Under the pieces are notes generated by a model. That model did no database searches. It was not told the origin of the DNA and was given only the letters and a program-made list of their open reading frames with translations. 64,000 nucleotides of DNA from Halegenticoccus tardaugens (lineage in GTDB: Archaea > Halobacteriota > Halobacteria > Halobacteriales > Haloferacaceae): NCBI RefSeq assembly GCF_004116405.1, contig NZ_SDIC01000002.1, positions 434,001 to 498,000 of the forward strand, written 5' to 3'. This document shows, one piece after another, positions 26,775 through 36,267 of this stretch. Each line of letters opens with the position of its first letter. Position 1 is the stretch's first letter. The translations under genes were made by a program, and so were the position numbers.

Positions 26775-28306
26775 AGGTCCTGTTCGTCTCCATCGACAGC
26801 CTGAACCGGCACTTTTTGGACGCGTACGATCCGAGCGTCGATCTCGACGTCGAGACGGACAACCTCGATCGGTTCGCGGAGCGGGCGACCGTCTTCGACT
26901 CCCACTACGCGGGGAGTTTGCCGTGCATGCCCGCTCGTCGGGAGTGGCTCACCGGCACGCAGGAGTTTCTCTGGCGTCCCTGGGGTCCGATCGAACCGTT
27001 CGACACGACGGTCCCGCGGGCGCTGCGCGACGAGGAAGTGATCACGCAACTGATCACCGACCACTACCACTACTTCCAGCACGGCAGCGAGGGGTACTAC
27101 GAGGACTTCAACGGATTCGAGTTCGTCCGCGGCCACGAGTACGACGCGTGGAGAACCGCGCCTCGGGATCCGTCTTCGGTGCCCGTCCACGACCAGTTGG
27201 GGTTCGAAGCGCCGGACGATCCCCTCGGCTTCGGATACCTGAACCCGGTCCAGTACCCCCGAAACGTCGAAGGATTCGAAGCGGAGTGCGACTTCTTCGC
27301 ACCGAAGGTCTTTTCCGGGACGGCCGACTGGCTCTGCCGGAACGAGGCGTGGGACGAGTGGTTCTGCTACGTCGACAGCTTCGACGTCCACGAGCCGTTC
27401 CATCTACCTGAGCCGTACGCCTCGATGTACACCGACGAGGATCCCAGGAACCCGGATCTCACGTTCTGGCCGCCCTACGGGCCGACGGACCGCGGCGAGA
27501 GCGAGCTCTCCGAGCGCGAACTCGACTTCGTCGCGTCGCAGTTCGCGGGGAAGCTGACGATGGCCGATCGATGGTTCGGCCGAGTTCTCGACGTCCTCGA
27601 CGATCGCGGGCTGTGGGATGAGACGATGGTCGTCGTCACATCGGATCACGGCTTTTACCTCGGCGAACACGGCTGGGTGGGCAAGCCGTTCGAAGCGCCG
27701 CTGTACGACGTGCTGGCGCACACGCCGCTTTTCGTCTGGCATCCCGACGCCGATCGAACCGGCGAGCGGATCGGCGCCCTCACTGCGGCCGTCGACCTTA
27801 ACGCGACACTGCTCGACGCGTTCGGCGCGGGCGAGGCCGCCGGCCCACACGCCCGGAGCCTCTTCCCGCTGATCGACGGGGAGGTCGACGCAATTCGCGA
27901 CTGGGCGTTGTACGGGTACTGGGGGTCGAGCGTCAACGTCACGGACGGAGAATACGCCTACCTCCACCCGTGCGACGACGAACGCGACAGTTACTGCCAC
28001 TCGACGCGGATGATGAACCCGCACTCGTGGTTCACGCCGCCGAAGCCACAACCGGACGCGGAGTCGGGGGAGTACCTCCCGCACGCCGATGCGCCGGTCT
28101 GGCGCTATTCGGCACCCTCCTACGGCCGACACGACGAACCGCTGTTGTTCGACACCCGCGTCGACCCGTGGCAGGAAGAGAACGTTGCCGACAACTCCGA
28201 GGAAGTCGAGCGGATGCGTACGCTGTTGGTGACGGCGCTCGGCGAACTTGACGCGCCGGCCCGCCAGTACGACCGACTGACGCTGCCCGCGGCGGGGAGC
28301 GGGTGA
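26771..28306 (+). CDS. Sulfatase (formylglycine-dependent type)
   Basis: This 511-residue enzyme has VSIDSLNR as the first metal motif, PCMPARR with Cys52 as the formylglycine precursor, and VVTSDHGFYLGEHG as the second metal motif. ATG 26771 is chosen because it overlaps the upstream stop in an ATGA arrangement and the fold begins there. It has no signal peptide. It lies 96 bases upstream of the transporter binding-protein gene, so imported material and this enzyme are probably expressed together. It differs clearly from the sulfatase at 3475 and may have another sulfate position or sugar as target. Confidence 0.88.
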   Translation: MKVLFVSIDSLNRHFLDAYDPSVDLDVETDNLDRFAERATVFDSHYAGSLPCMPARREWLTGTQEFLWRPWGPIEPFDTTVPRALRDEEVITQLITDHYHYFQHGSEGYYEDFNGFEFVRGHEYDAWRTAPRDPSSVPVHDQLGFEAPDDPLGFGYLNPVQYPRNVEGFEAECDFFAPKVFSGTADWLCRNEAWDEWFCYVDSFDVHEPFHLPEPYASMYTDEDPRNPDLTFWPPYGPTDRGESELSERELDFVASQFAGKLTMADRWFGRVLDVLDDRGLWDETMVVVTSDHGFYLGEHGWVGKPFEAPLYDVLAHTPLFVWHPDADRTGERIGALTAAVDLNATLLDAFGAGEAAGPHARSLFPLIDGEVDAIRDWALYGYWGSSVNVTDGEYAYLHPCDDERDSYCHSTRMMNPHSWFTPPKPQPDAESGEYLPHADAPVWRYSAPSYGRHDEPLLFDTRVDPWQEENVADNSEEVERMRTLLVTALGELDAPARQYDRLTLPAAGSG

Positions 28307-28370
28307 CGTTGACGGGCGCCGATTCGATGATACGTTCCCGTCCGATCAGGTATAAGAGTTTACAAAACAC

Positions 28371-28378
28371 TTTTTATG
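28371..28378 (+). promoter_or_regulatory. TATA-like box of the ABC transporter operon
   Basis: TTTTTATG ends 25 bases before ATG 28403 and is preceded by AGTTTACAAAACAC. Spacing fits a leaderless promoter, so the transporter need not depend on sulfatase readthrough. Confidence 0.55.
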
Positions 28379-28402
28379 GAGTGCTCCAGACGGTGATAGA
28401 GA

Positions 28403-30229
28403 ATGACACGCGACAGTCACTCCCAGGAGGAGAGTACCGACGGTTGGGCCTCTCGACGAAAGGTGCTCAAAGCCGCCAGCGTCGGCGCAATCGCGGGACT
28501 CGCTGGTTGTCAACGCGATACGGACGATCAAGCGGGGAGCGGAAACGGCACCGGAAATTCGAACAGTAATGCCCTCGATCCGGAGCTGACGCTCGATTCC
28601 CTCGGCGAGCCGGCGGACGACGTGCAGTGGAACGAGTTTAACTTCGCGAGCTACAAGTGGATGGTTCAGGCCCATGTGATGGATCCCTTCGGCGTGTACG
28701 ACCCGGTCAAGGGCGAGTTCGTCGGCCTACTCGCGGATGACTGGACCGTCGACACCGAAAATCAGGTCCTCGAATTGAAGCTTAACCAAAACTACGAGTG
28801 GCACGACGGCGAGGAAACGATCAGGCCGGTCACGGCCGAAGACGTGCGCGTCCACTTCATGATGGAGCAGTACATGGGCTTTTCGTCGTCGGAGTACATC
28901 GACGAGATCGAAGCGGTCGACGAGTACACCGTCAAATTTCAACTCAAAGGAGGGCACGAGAACGAGGATTACATCCTGTTCAGCTTTCTGACGAACGTGC
29001 TGTCGCACGGCATGGAGGAGTACCAAGAGTGGCTTGGTCGGTTCGAAGGCGCGGAAAACGAAGACGAACAGGACGGGATAGCGTCGGAGCTCGCAGAGCA
29101 CAGCATCAGCAGCGAGGACATGGAATCGTACGGTCCGTTCGCTGTCAAGGAAGCGTCGCGGGAGGAGCTCGTCACCGTCAAGAACGAGGGACACCCGGTG
29201 GCAGACGAGATCAACTTCCCGAACATGGTCTTCCAGTACTTCGGGAGTGAACAGAAGATCTACCAGTCGCTGGCCAACGGTCCGCTTGACGGTCACGTTC
29301 GGCTGAACGTTCCGTCCGACGTCGTCTCCGGCTTCCCCGATCACGTCGAGAACACGACGTACCCGTCGCTGGGCGGGCTGGCGCTTAAGTTCCGGTGGGA
29401 CGATGACGCGCTGGGCGATCCGCGCGTCCGTCAGGCCATCGCGTATGTCATCGACCAGGAGACCGTCGCCGTCAACGCCGGAAACGAGACTCACGACCCC
29501 GTCTTCTATCAGACCGGCATGTCGCCGAGTCGCATGTGGGATTACCTGGACGACAAGGGTCCGTTCCCCGAGTACCGTAAAAATCACAACAGAGCGACCC
29601 AACTCCTCCAGGAGGCCGGATTTTCAAAGGAGGGCGACCAGTGGTACCGGCCGGATGGCGAGGAGTTCGGACCAACGATAAAAAGCGGAACGACGGGTGG
29701 GTCGGACCTGATCGCCCTCGAGACGATCACCAGCCAACTCCAGCAGTTCGGGATCTCGTCGCAGTTGCAAACCTCCGAAGCGACGTCATTCGAGTCGGAC
29801 GTCTGGGAACCGGGCGATTTCCGGATCGCGACCGGTGCGTTCACCGCTGACTTCCCGCAGCCGTACGCGTGGTACAACCTCGTGTTCCTCGAAGACCGGG
29901 AGAACGTGGGGATGCCCAGCGAAATCTCCGTCCCCCCGGTCGGACGACCCGATGGTAACGAGAACGCACTCACGATTGATCTCGACGAGGCCGTCGTCAA
30001 TCTCACTCGGTACGAAGGGAACGAACTGCAGCGGATAGTGCGGGAACTCGCGTGGGCATCCAGCTACGCGATGCCGCAGGTCCAGGTGTACGAGAACCGG
30101 ACGCAAACGTGGTTCACCAACGACGAGTGGGAGTACCCGTCGCTCGACAGCGACGTCATGCAACGGCAGTTTTACACGCCGTTCCACTACATCGTGAAGA
30201 CCGGGCAGTTCAAAGCGAAGACGAAGTAG
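28403..30229 (+). CDS. ABC transporter substrate-binding lipoprotein (family 5, peptide/oligosaccharide type)
   Basis: This 608-residue solute-binding protein has a Tat signal (RR at 18-19, followed by KVLKAASVGAIAGLAG) and a lipobox cysteine at 36. It would therefore be exported folded and anchored outside the membrane. The mature part follows the DppA/OppA (SBP_bac_5) pattern, with WHDGEETIRPVTAEDVRVHF near residue 130. Family 5 binders take peptides, but in glycan loci they often bind oligosaccharides. With two permeases and two ATPases behind it, the system is complete. Ligand inferred from context: a sulfated oligosaccharide. Confidence 0.9.
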   Translation: MTRDSHSQEESTDGWASRRKVLKAASVGAIAGLAGCQRDTDDQAGSGNGTGNSNSNALDPELTLDSLGEPADDVQWNEFNFASYKWMVQAHVMDPFGVYDPVKGEFVGLLADDWTVDTENQVLELKLNQNYEWHDGEETIRPVTAEDVRVHFMMEQYMGFSSSEYIDEIEAVDEYTVKFQLKGGHENEDYILFSFLTNVLSHGMEEYQEWLGRFEGAENEDEQDGIASELAEHSISSEDMESYGPFAVKEASREELVTVKNEGHPVADEINFPNMVFQYFGSEQKIYQSLANGPLDGHVRLNVPSDVVSGFPDHVENTTYPSLGGLALKFRWDDDALGDPRVRQAIAYVIDQETVAVNAGNETHDPVFYQTGMSPSRMWDYLDDKGPFPEYRKNHNRATQLLQEAGFSKEGDQWYRPDGEEFGPTIKSGTTGGSDLIALETITSQLQQFGISSQLQTSEATSFESDVWEPGDFRIATGAFTADFPQPYAWYNLVFLEDRENVGMPSEISVPPVGRPDGNENALTIDLDEAVVNLTRYEGNELQRIVRELAWASSYAMPQVQVYENRTQTWFTNDEWEYPSLDSDVMQRQFYTPFHYIVKTGQFKAKTK

Positions 30230-30392
30230 TAGCGGAGGAGACTGGCTCTCTCTCTCTTCGACGAATCGGGCTGCTGAAACACGGTGACGCTCGCTGAAGT
30301 ACGGCACAGTCGAAATTATATTGAGATGAATACCCAAGTATCCTCCACAGTCACCGTAGCATTTACAACCCCCGCTATAGAACCAGTTTGGT

Positions 30393-31394
30393 ATGCAATG
30401 GCTCGCCAAGAGAATTGGCCAGGCGCTATTCACGCTCTGGGCGGTGATAACCCTGTCATTTGTGCTCATCCGGTATCTCCCCGGCGGACCAATCGATTAT
30501 CTCGTCGTCAAGCTTAAAGAACAGGGCATCCCCGAGTCACAGATAGGCAACTACGTTAACAACTATATTAGCTTCGATCCAGATCAACCGCTCTGGATGC
30601 AGTACCTCGACTACGTGGCCTCAGTTCTCCAGGGCGACTTCGGGGAGGCGTATTACTTGGATGGACAAGTGCTCGACATCCTCGCGCAGGCGCTCCCGTG
30701 GACGGTGTTTCTCGCGGCGATCGGGACCTTCCTGACGACCGTGATCGGGATCGCTGTCGGGGGGTTTATGGCGTACACCGAAGGGAGCAAGTTCGACACG
30801 GGCGTTACTCTGTTTTCGACGATCGCGGGCGGCATCCCGTATTACGTGCTTGCCATCGGACTCCTATACGTGTTCGCCTATCGGCTGCAGTACTTCCCGA
30901 CGGGCGGGCAAGTCAATCCTGATCTCGTCCCGGGGTTCAAGTGGCCCTACATCAAGAGTGTGCTGTACCACGCGACGCTCCCGATACTCTCGACGACGCT
31001 GGTCGGCTGGGGCGGGACGGCGCTGTCGATGCGCGGAAACAGCATCAGCATCTTGGGGGAAGATTACATTCGCGTCGCCCGCCTCCGAGGACTGCCCCGA
31101 CGGCGGATCGCGCTTCGCTATGTCGCGCGCAACGCGATGCTTCCGATGTACACCGGGATCCTGCTCGCGATCGCGTTCATGCTCGGCGGCTCCGTGATTC
31201 TAGAGGAGATATTCGCGTACCCCGGTGTTGGCTACTACCTGTTTCAGGGAACTGTCGCGCGCGATTATCCGGTCATGATGGGCGGACTCGTCATGATCTC
31301 GACGGCGGTGATCGTCGGCGTGTTGATCGCCGATCTCACGTATAGCAAGATCGATCCGCGGGCGGCCGGTGAGGGCGAACGAGAGGCATACTGA
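30393..31394 (+). CDS. ABC transporter permease, DppB-like
   Basis: This 333-residue inner-membrane permease begins MQWLAKRIGQALFTLWAVITL (helix 1). It keeps the DppB-type RYLPGGP loop and the coupling-helix EAA-type region around YIRVARLRGLPRRRI. About six membrane helices are visible. It pairs with the DppC-like permease 10 bases downstream. The 163-base gap after the binding-protein gene contains AT-rich sequence (30309-30325 and CATTTACAAC near 30359), so it may have an extra promoter. Confidence 0.9.
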   Translation: MQWLAKRIGQALFTLWAVITLSFVLIRYLPGGPIDYLVVKLKEQGIPESQIGNYVNNYISFDPDQPLWMQYLDYVASVLQGDFGEAYYLDGQVLDILAQALPWTVFLAAIGTFLTTVIGIAVGGFMAYTEGSKFDTGVTLFSTIAGGIPYYVLAIGLLYVFAYRLQYFPTGGQVNPDLVPGFKWPYIKSVLYHATLPILSTTLVGWGGTALSMRGNSISILGEDYIRVARLRGLPRRRIALRYVARNAMLPMYTGILLAIAFMLGGSVILEEIFAYPGVGYYLFQGTVARDYPVMMGGLVMISTAVIVGVLIADLTYSKIDPRAAGEGEREAY

Positions 31395-31404
31395 GGAACC
31401 ACCG

Positions 31405-32499
31405 ATGGCATCACAACAATCCGACGGCGACCGGGTCGCAGAAGAGCTCCCGTTTCGAACGACGGCCGATGCGGAGATCACGGGCCGCGAACAGCTCCTG
31501 CACACCGTCGACAGCCTCATTATCGCGCCGTTTCGAATCCTGTGGGCGGACTGGCGAGCCAGAGTGGGCTTTCTGATCATCGTCTTATACGTCCTGATGG
31601 GTACCATCGGCGTGCTCGTCAACCCGGTCCCGACCTCGGGGATGGGAGAGCGGTACCTCCAGCCGTTCCACGACAACTGGCTGACGTTCGAGACGGTGAC
31701 GATTCTGGGCGTTGGACTCCCGATCGACCCTGTTATTTACCTGCCGCTCGGAACCGACGCGATGAGCCAAGGGCTCTGGTCGCAGATCGTCCACGCGACG
31801 CCGGCGATGCTCAAGATGATCCTCGCCGGTGCGGTGTTCTCGACGGTTGTTGCGACGATCCTCGGCACACTCGCTGGATACAAGGGTGGGTTCACCGACC
31901 GGAGCATCATGACGATGGCAGATATTACGATGACGATTCCAGGGCTGCCGCTAGTGATCATCATCGCCGCCGTGCTCCGGCCTGACAACCCGTATATCAT
32001 CGGTCTGATCCTCGGAATCAACAACTGGGCAGGGCTCTGTCGCGCGGTCCGCTCACAGGTGCTAAGCGTTCGTGAGCGGAACTTCGTCGAAGCGTCACGC
32101 GCGATGGGGCTGTCGACGCCGCGGATTCTCGTCGATGACATCATCCCGGACCTGATGTCGTACGTCTCCATCCACTTCGTCGGCGCAGCTCGCGGGATCA
32201 TCTTCGAGTCGGTCGCCCTGTACTACCTCGGCATCTTGCCGTTCACGACGTTCAATTGGGGCGTAATGATGAACCTTGCCTATACGACCTCCGGCGCGCT
32301 ATACACGTGGGAGTCCGCGCACTGGATCTTTCTCCCTATGATCACGATCACCATCCTCTCGGTTGGGCTGATCCTGTTCTCGCAGGGGCTGGATCGGATA
32401 TTCAACCCACGCGTGCGAGCGCGCCACGTTAAGGCCGCCTCCGGTGGGGACGACGACGAAGAGCAAACGAGCCCGATGGCCACCGTGCCGACGAACTGA
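31405..32499 (+). CDS. ABC transporter permease, DppC-like
   Basis: This 364-residue permease has a soluble N-terminal arm, helix 1 at about GFLIIVLYVLMGTIGVLV, and the coupling region NFVEASRAMGLSTPRIL. ATG 31405 is chosen because GAGG lies a few bases upstream; an in-frame start at 31369 would overlap the previous gene. It forms the channel with the preceding permease. Confidence 0.9.
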   Translation: MASQQSDGDRVAEELPFRTTADAEITGREQLLHTVDSLIIAPFRILWADWRARVGFLIIVLYVLMGTIGVLVNPVPTSGMGERYLQPFHDNWLTFETVTILGVGLPIDPVIYLPLGTDAMSQGLWSQIVHATPAMLKMILAGAVFSTVVATILGTLAGYKGGFTDRSIMTMADITMTIPGLPLVIIIAAVLRPDNPYIIGLILGINNWAGLCRAVRSQVLSVRERNFVEASRAMGLSTPRILVDDIIPDLMSYVSIHFVGAARGIIFESVALYYLGILPFTTFNWGVMMNLAYTTSGALYTWESAHWIFLPMITITILSVGLILFSQGLDRIFNPRVRARHVKAASGGDDDEEQTSPMATVPTN

Positions 32500-32505
32500 A
32501 GACTC

Positions 32506-33597
32506 ATGACTTTCTCAAACCAATCGACAGACACGATGGGCGGACGAACAGACCGGGACGTGATCCTCGAAGTCCGGGACGTGAGCGTCAGCTTCGATAT
32601 GGATCGGGGGGAATCTCGCGTGCTCGACTCCGTCTCGCTCGACATCTACCGCGACGAGATTCTGGGCGTGGTCGGTGAATCCGGCTCGGGCAAGTCGATG
32701 TTCGCGTCGGCGCTGCTCGACGCGGTCGTGCGCCCGGGACAACTCACCGGCGAAATCACGTACTATCCGACGGAAGGCGAGGAAATCGACCTCCTCGACC
32801 TGAGTCCGGCCGAGCTCAAGCGCCTCCGCTGGGAGGAGATCTCGATGGTGTTCCAGGGCGCGATGAGTTCGTTCAACCCGACGATGAAGATACGACAGCA
32901 CTTCGAGGAGACGCTCGACGCCCACCAGCAGGACAGGGAGCGCGGCCTCGAACACGCCCGCGAACTCCTCTCGGACCTCTACCTGGATCCCGATCGCGTG
33001 CTCCGGAGCTACCCGCACGAACTCTCCGGCGGGATGAGCCAGCGCGCGCTCATCGCGCTGTCGCTCGTGCTCGAACCCCGGGTCCTCGTCATGGACGAGC
33101 CGACGGCGGCGCTCGACCTGTTGATGCAGCGGTCGATCCTCTCCCTGCTCGAACGCTTACAGGAAAAGTACAACCTCACGATCGTCTTCATCACGCACGA
33201 CCTCCCGCTGGTGGCCGGTCTCGCCGATCGCCTCGCCGTCATGTACGCGTTCGAGTTCGCCGAGATCGGCCCGAGCGAGGAACTCATCCGGGACGCGGCG
33301 CATCCGTACGCGCGCTCGCTGCTCAAGGCTGTGCCGAACCTCGACGCGCCGCTCGATCGCATGCGGCCCATCGCGGGCTCCGCGCCAGACCCGGTCAACG
33401 TCCCGACGGGCTGTTCGTACCATCCGCGGTGCCCGCTGGCCGACGACGAGTGTATCGAGGCGGACCCCGGCTACTACGACGTCGGCGAAAACCGCGTCGC
33501 CGCCTGCCACCACTGGCGGGAGTCGAGCGAGGCGATCCCGTACTCTGTGAGCGGATCCGACGTCGACGAGGAGGATGACGTGGAGGTGGTCGAATGA
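32506..33597 (+). CDS. ABC transporter ATPase, DppD-like
   Basis: This 363-residue ATPase has Walker A GESGSGKS, signature LSGGMSQR, Walker B VLVMDEPTAALD, and the C-terminal oligopeptide-type extension with the cysteine pattern CSYHPRCPLADDEC, probably an Fe-S or zinc-binding element. It starts 6 bases after the permease stop; ATG 32536 is a possible later start. Its stop overlaps the next ATPase by 4 bases, so the two subunits are made in step as a heterodimer. Confidence 0.92.
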   Translation: MTFSNQSTDTMGGRTDRDVILEVRDVSVSFDMDRGESRVLDSVSLDIYRDEILGVVGESGSGKSMFASALLDAVVRPGQLTGEITYYPTEGEEIDLLDLSPAELKRLRWEEISMVFQGAMSSFNPTMKIRQHFEETLDAHQQDRERGLEHARELLSDLYLDPDRVLRSYPHELSGGMSQRALIALSLVLEPRVLVMDEPTAALDLLMQRSILSLLERLQEKYNLTIVFITHDLPLVAGLADRLAVMYAFEFAEIGPSEELIRDAAHPYARSLLKAVPNLDAPLDRMRPIAGSAPDPVNVPTGCSYHPRCPLADDECIEADPGYYDVGENRVAACHHWRESSEAIPYSVSGSDVDEEDDVEVVE

Positions 33598-34733
33598 GCG
33601 CCGACGAACCGCTCCTCCGGCTGGACGACGTCGAGGTCCACTTCGAAAGAAAGCGAGGACTCATCGATCGGGTACTCCGCACCCCCGGTGGAAAGACCGT
33701 CAAAGCGGTCGACGGCGTGTCGCTCGACATCGCGGAAAACGACGTGGTGGCGCTCGTCGGCGAGTCGGGGTGCGGAAAGACGACGCTCGGCAAGACGGCC
33801 GTCGCCCTGCAGCGTCCCACGGGCGGGTCGGTGACGTACCGCGGACAGGACGTCTGGAACGCGAAGGACGGGAAGGGCGACGTGGAGATACCGTACGAAG
33901 AGATCCGCCGGTCGCTGCAGATCATCCACCAGGACCCCGGCAGTTCGCTCAACCCCAATAAGACCATCATGAAGAGCCTGCAGGCGCCGCTGAAGAAGTG
34001 GCAGCCGAGTCTCAGCCCCAAGGACCGCCGGACCCGGGTCCTCGGGATGTTGGAGCACGTGGGCATGGCTCCGCCGGACGACTACGCGAATCGATACCCC
34101 CACCAGCTCAGCGGCGGGGAGAAACAGCGGACCGCGCTGGTTCGCGCCCTGCTGATGAATCCGGACGTCATCCTCGCCGACGAGGCGGTGTCGGCGCTGG
34201 ACGTCTCCCTGCGGGTCGAGATGATGGACCTCCTGCTCGACCTGCAGAACGAGTTCGGGACGTCGTTCGTCTTCGTCTCCCACAACCTCTCGAACGCCCG
34301 CTACCTCGCGCAGAAGGCCGGCGGGCGGATCGCGGTGATGTACCTCGGTCGAATCGTCGAAGTCGGCACCGCCGAGGAACTGCTCGGGAACCCCCGCCAC
34401 CCCTACACGAAGGTGCTCCGCTGGGCGACCGCCGACCTCGATCCGGACAAAGCGCGCGCGGGCGCGCCGCCCGTCAGGAAGATAGACATCCCCGACCCGT
34501 CGAATCCGCCGTCGGGCTGCCGATTCCACACCCGGTGTCCGAAAGCGCGCGAGGTCTGCGTCCGCGAAAATCCCGACCTGCGCCCCCATTCGGAGGATCC
34601 GTCGTCGCACGCGGCGTCCTGCTTCCGGCAGTTCCGGAACGGTGAGCACGAGTACTGGACCAGCCCCGAACTGACCGACGCACCGAACGTGGACGAGATC
34701 CGATCGGACGGGAACGCGATCGAAACGTCGTAG
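33594..34733 (+). CDS. ABC transporter ATPase, DppF-like
   Basis: This 379-residue ATPase has Walker A GESGCGKTT, signature LSGGEKQR, Walker B VILADEAVSALD, and the cysteine-containing C-terminal extension CRFHTRCPKAREVC. It completes the five-gene import system begun at 28403 and is the last gene of the operon. A small convergent membrane-protein gene follows. Confidence 0.92.
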   Translation: MSADEPLLRLDDVEVHFERKRGLIDRVLRTPGGKTVKAVDGVSLDIAENDVVALVGESGCGKTTLGKTAVALQRPTGGSVTYRGQDVWNAKDGKGDVEIPYEEIRRSLQIIHQDPGSSLNPNKTIMKSLQAPLKKWQPSLSPKDRRTRVLGMLEHVGMAPPDDYANRYPHQLSGGEKQRTALVRALLMNPDVILADEAVSALDVSLRVEMMDLLLDLQNEFGTSFVFVSHNLSNARYLAQKAGGRIAVMYLGRIVEVGTAEELLGNPRHPYTKVLRWATADLDPDKARAGAPPVRKIDIPDPSNPPSGCRFHTRCPKAREVCVRENPDLRPHSEDPSSHAASCFRQFRNGEHEYWTSPELTDAPNVDEIRSDGNAIETS

Positions 34734-34830
34734 CCCGCTCGCGGGTCGCTCTCTCGATCTTCCCCCACGATCGGGGCTCCGAGCCGTCCGTTCGACCGTC
34801 GGGAACGCAGCCGCTGCCTCGGTCTCGGCC

Positions 34831-35025
34831 TTATCTCGGATCCAGCCCGCGCCAGTCGACGTACAGCAGCGCGCTCACGATCGTCAGGGTGGTGGCGATG
34901 ACGACGAGACTCAGCACCGCGACGACGAACGCTCCGGTGCCGGGCTCGACGACGGTGAACGAGAGGGCGAGCAGCGCCAGGAGCACCATATTCACGCCGA
35001 AAACGATACGAAAGAACTCGCGCAT
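34831..35025 (-). CDS. Small membrane protein with two transmembrane segments
   Basis: This 64-residue hypothetical protein begins MREFFRIVFGVNMVLL and has two hydrophobic helices joined by a short VEPGTG loop, ending YVDWRGLDPR. The open frame extends upstream to 35109, but residues before Met 35025 look non-coding. I do not recognise a family. It sits alone between the transporter operon and the TIM-barrel hydrolase-like gene. Confidence 0.55.
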   Translation of the reverse strand: MREFFRIVFGVNMVLLALLALSFTVVEPGTGAFVVAVLSLVVIATTLTIVSALLYVDWRGLDPR

Positions 35026-35192
35026 ATGTGGCCCCTCACGGCGGACGGTAATGAGGGTACCGCCGTCGAAACAGGTGGCGCTCGCCGGCGACGCGGGGAC
35101 GCGCGACACGGAGACGCGCGAATCGACGTCGTTCGCGACCAGACGAAGCGGTCACCAGCGCTGAACCCGACGCGAAGACGAGCGTCCGGTAG

Positions 35193-35199
35193 CTATATG
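35193..35199 (+). promoter_or_regulatory. TATA-like box of the TIM-barrel gene
   Basis: CTATATG ends 25 bases before ATG 35224 and supports that start over the earlier in-frame starts at 35026 and 35197. Confidence 0.45.
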
Positions 35200-35223
35200 C
35201 ACGGTCTCTCCGACTCCCGAGGC

Positions 35224-36231
35224 ATGGAGCAGGGTGCGAGCTACTTCGGCGTTCGGGATCTCCGTCACGTCGAGGAGGATTTAGATCGATTCGCGGACGA
35301 GGGGCTGAATGCGATACTGCACACGTACAGCGAACGCGACCGGCTGTTCTACGAGGAGACGATGGCCAACGTCGTCGCCGCGAGCAACGACCGGGGATTC
35401 ACGACGTACGTCAACCCGTGGGGCGTCGGAAAGGTGTTCGGCGGCGAGGCGCTCTCGCAGTTCCTCGGCAAGCATCCGGGGGACCGCCAGCAACTCGTCA
35501 CGGGAAGCCGTGAACACGCCGCATGTTTCAACAGTCCGGCGTTCAGGGAATTCGTGCGCGAGTGGACGCGGTCGGCCGTGGGCCTCGACCCCGACGTCGT
35601 GTTCTGGGACGAACCCCACTGGATCCTCCCGGAGTGGTTCGACGACGACGAGCCCGACGACGCGTGGGTCTGTCGCTGCGAGCACTGCAGGCGGCGGTAT
35701 CGCGAGGAACACGACGCGCCGATGCCGGCGACGGAGGACGACACCGTCCGCCGATTCCGCGAGGATTCGCTCCTCGAATTTCTCGACGAAATGATGGCCA
35801 TCGTGCGCGAGGGGGGTGCGGAGAACGCGGTCTGTCTGGTACCGGAGTCGGACGCCGACCACGGCATCGCCGACTGGAAGCGACTCGCGGGCGGCGAGTA
35901 CATCGACCTCATCTCGACGGACCCGTACTGGGGGCTGTTCGCCGGCGACGACGTCGAGGGATTCGTCCGCGACTCCGTCGACCGCGTCACCGATCTCGCG
36001 TCGACGCACGGTCTCCGGAGCCAGATCTGGGTGCAGGGCTTCGGCCTCCCCGACGATCCGTCGACCTACGACAACGTTCGAACCGCGACCCGATGCGCAG
36101 CCGAGAGCGAGGTCGATAGCGTCTTCATGTGGGGGTACGACGGCTGCCGCTCGATTTCGTCGATCGCCTCCAAAAACCCGGAGCGGGTGTGGGGGACGTA
36201 TCTCGACGCGCTGCCAGAATCGTCCCCGTAA
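35224..36231 (+). CDS. TIM-barrel protein, candidate glycoside hydrolase, unassigned family
   Basis: This 335-residue protein starts YFGVRDLRHVEEDLDRF and looks like a TIM barrel with strand-end residues typical of glycosidases: HTYSERD, VNPWGVG, VFWDEPHW (candidate acid), LISTDPYW, WVQGFG and FMWGYDG. A CRCEHCRRRY cysteine pair pattern after the WDEPHW strand resembles the CxCxxC knuckle seen in hypothetical glycosyl-hydrolase-like families. I cannot name a CAZy family. Its position between the sugar importer and the sugar-acid kinase fits a glycan or sugar-acid role. Confidence 0.6.
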   Translation: MEQGASYFGVRDLRHVEEDLDRFADEGLNAILHTYSERDRLFYEETMANVVAASNDRGFTTYVNPWGVGKVFGGEALSQFLGKHPGDRQQLVTGSREHAACFNSPAFREFVREWTRSAVGLDPDVVFWDEPHWILPEWFDDDEPDDAWVCRCEHCRRRYREEHDAPMPATEDDTVRRFREDSLLEFLDEMMAIVREGGAENAVCLVPESDADHGIADWKRLAGGEYIDLISTDPYWGLFAGDDVEGFVRDSVDRVTDLASTHGLRSQIWVQGFGLPDDPSTYDNVRTATRCAAESEVDSVFMWGYDGCRSISSIASKNPERVWGTYLDALPESSP

Positions 36232-36267
36232 TCGGGCCCGAACCGTCGCCCTGAGCGCGACCGATCG

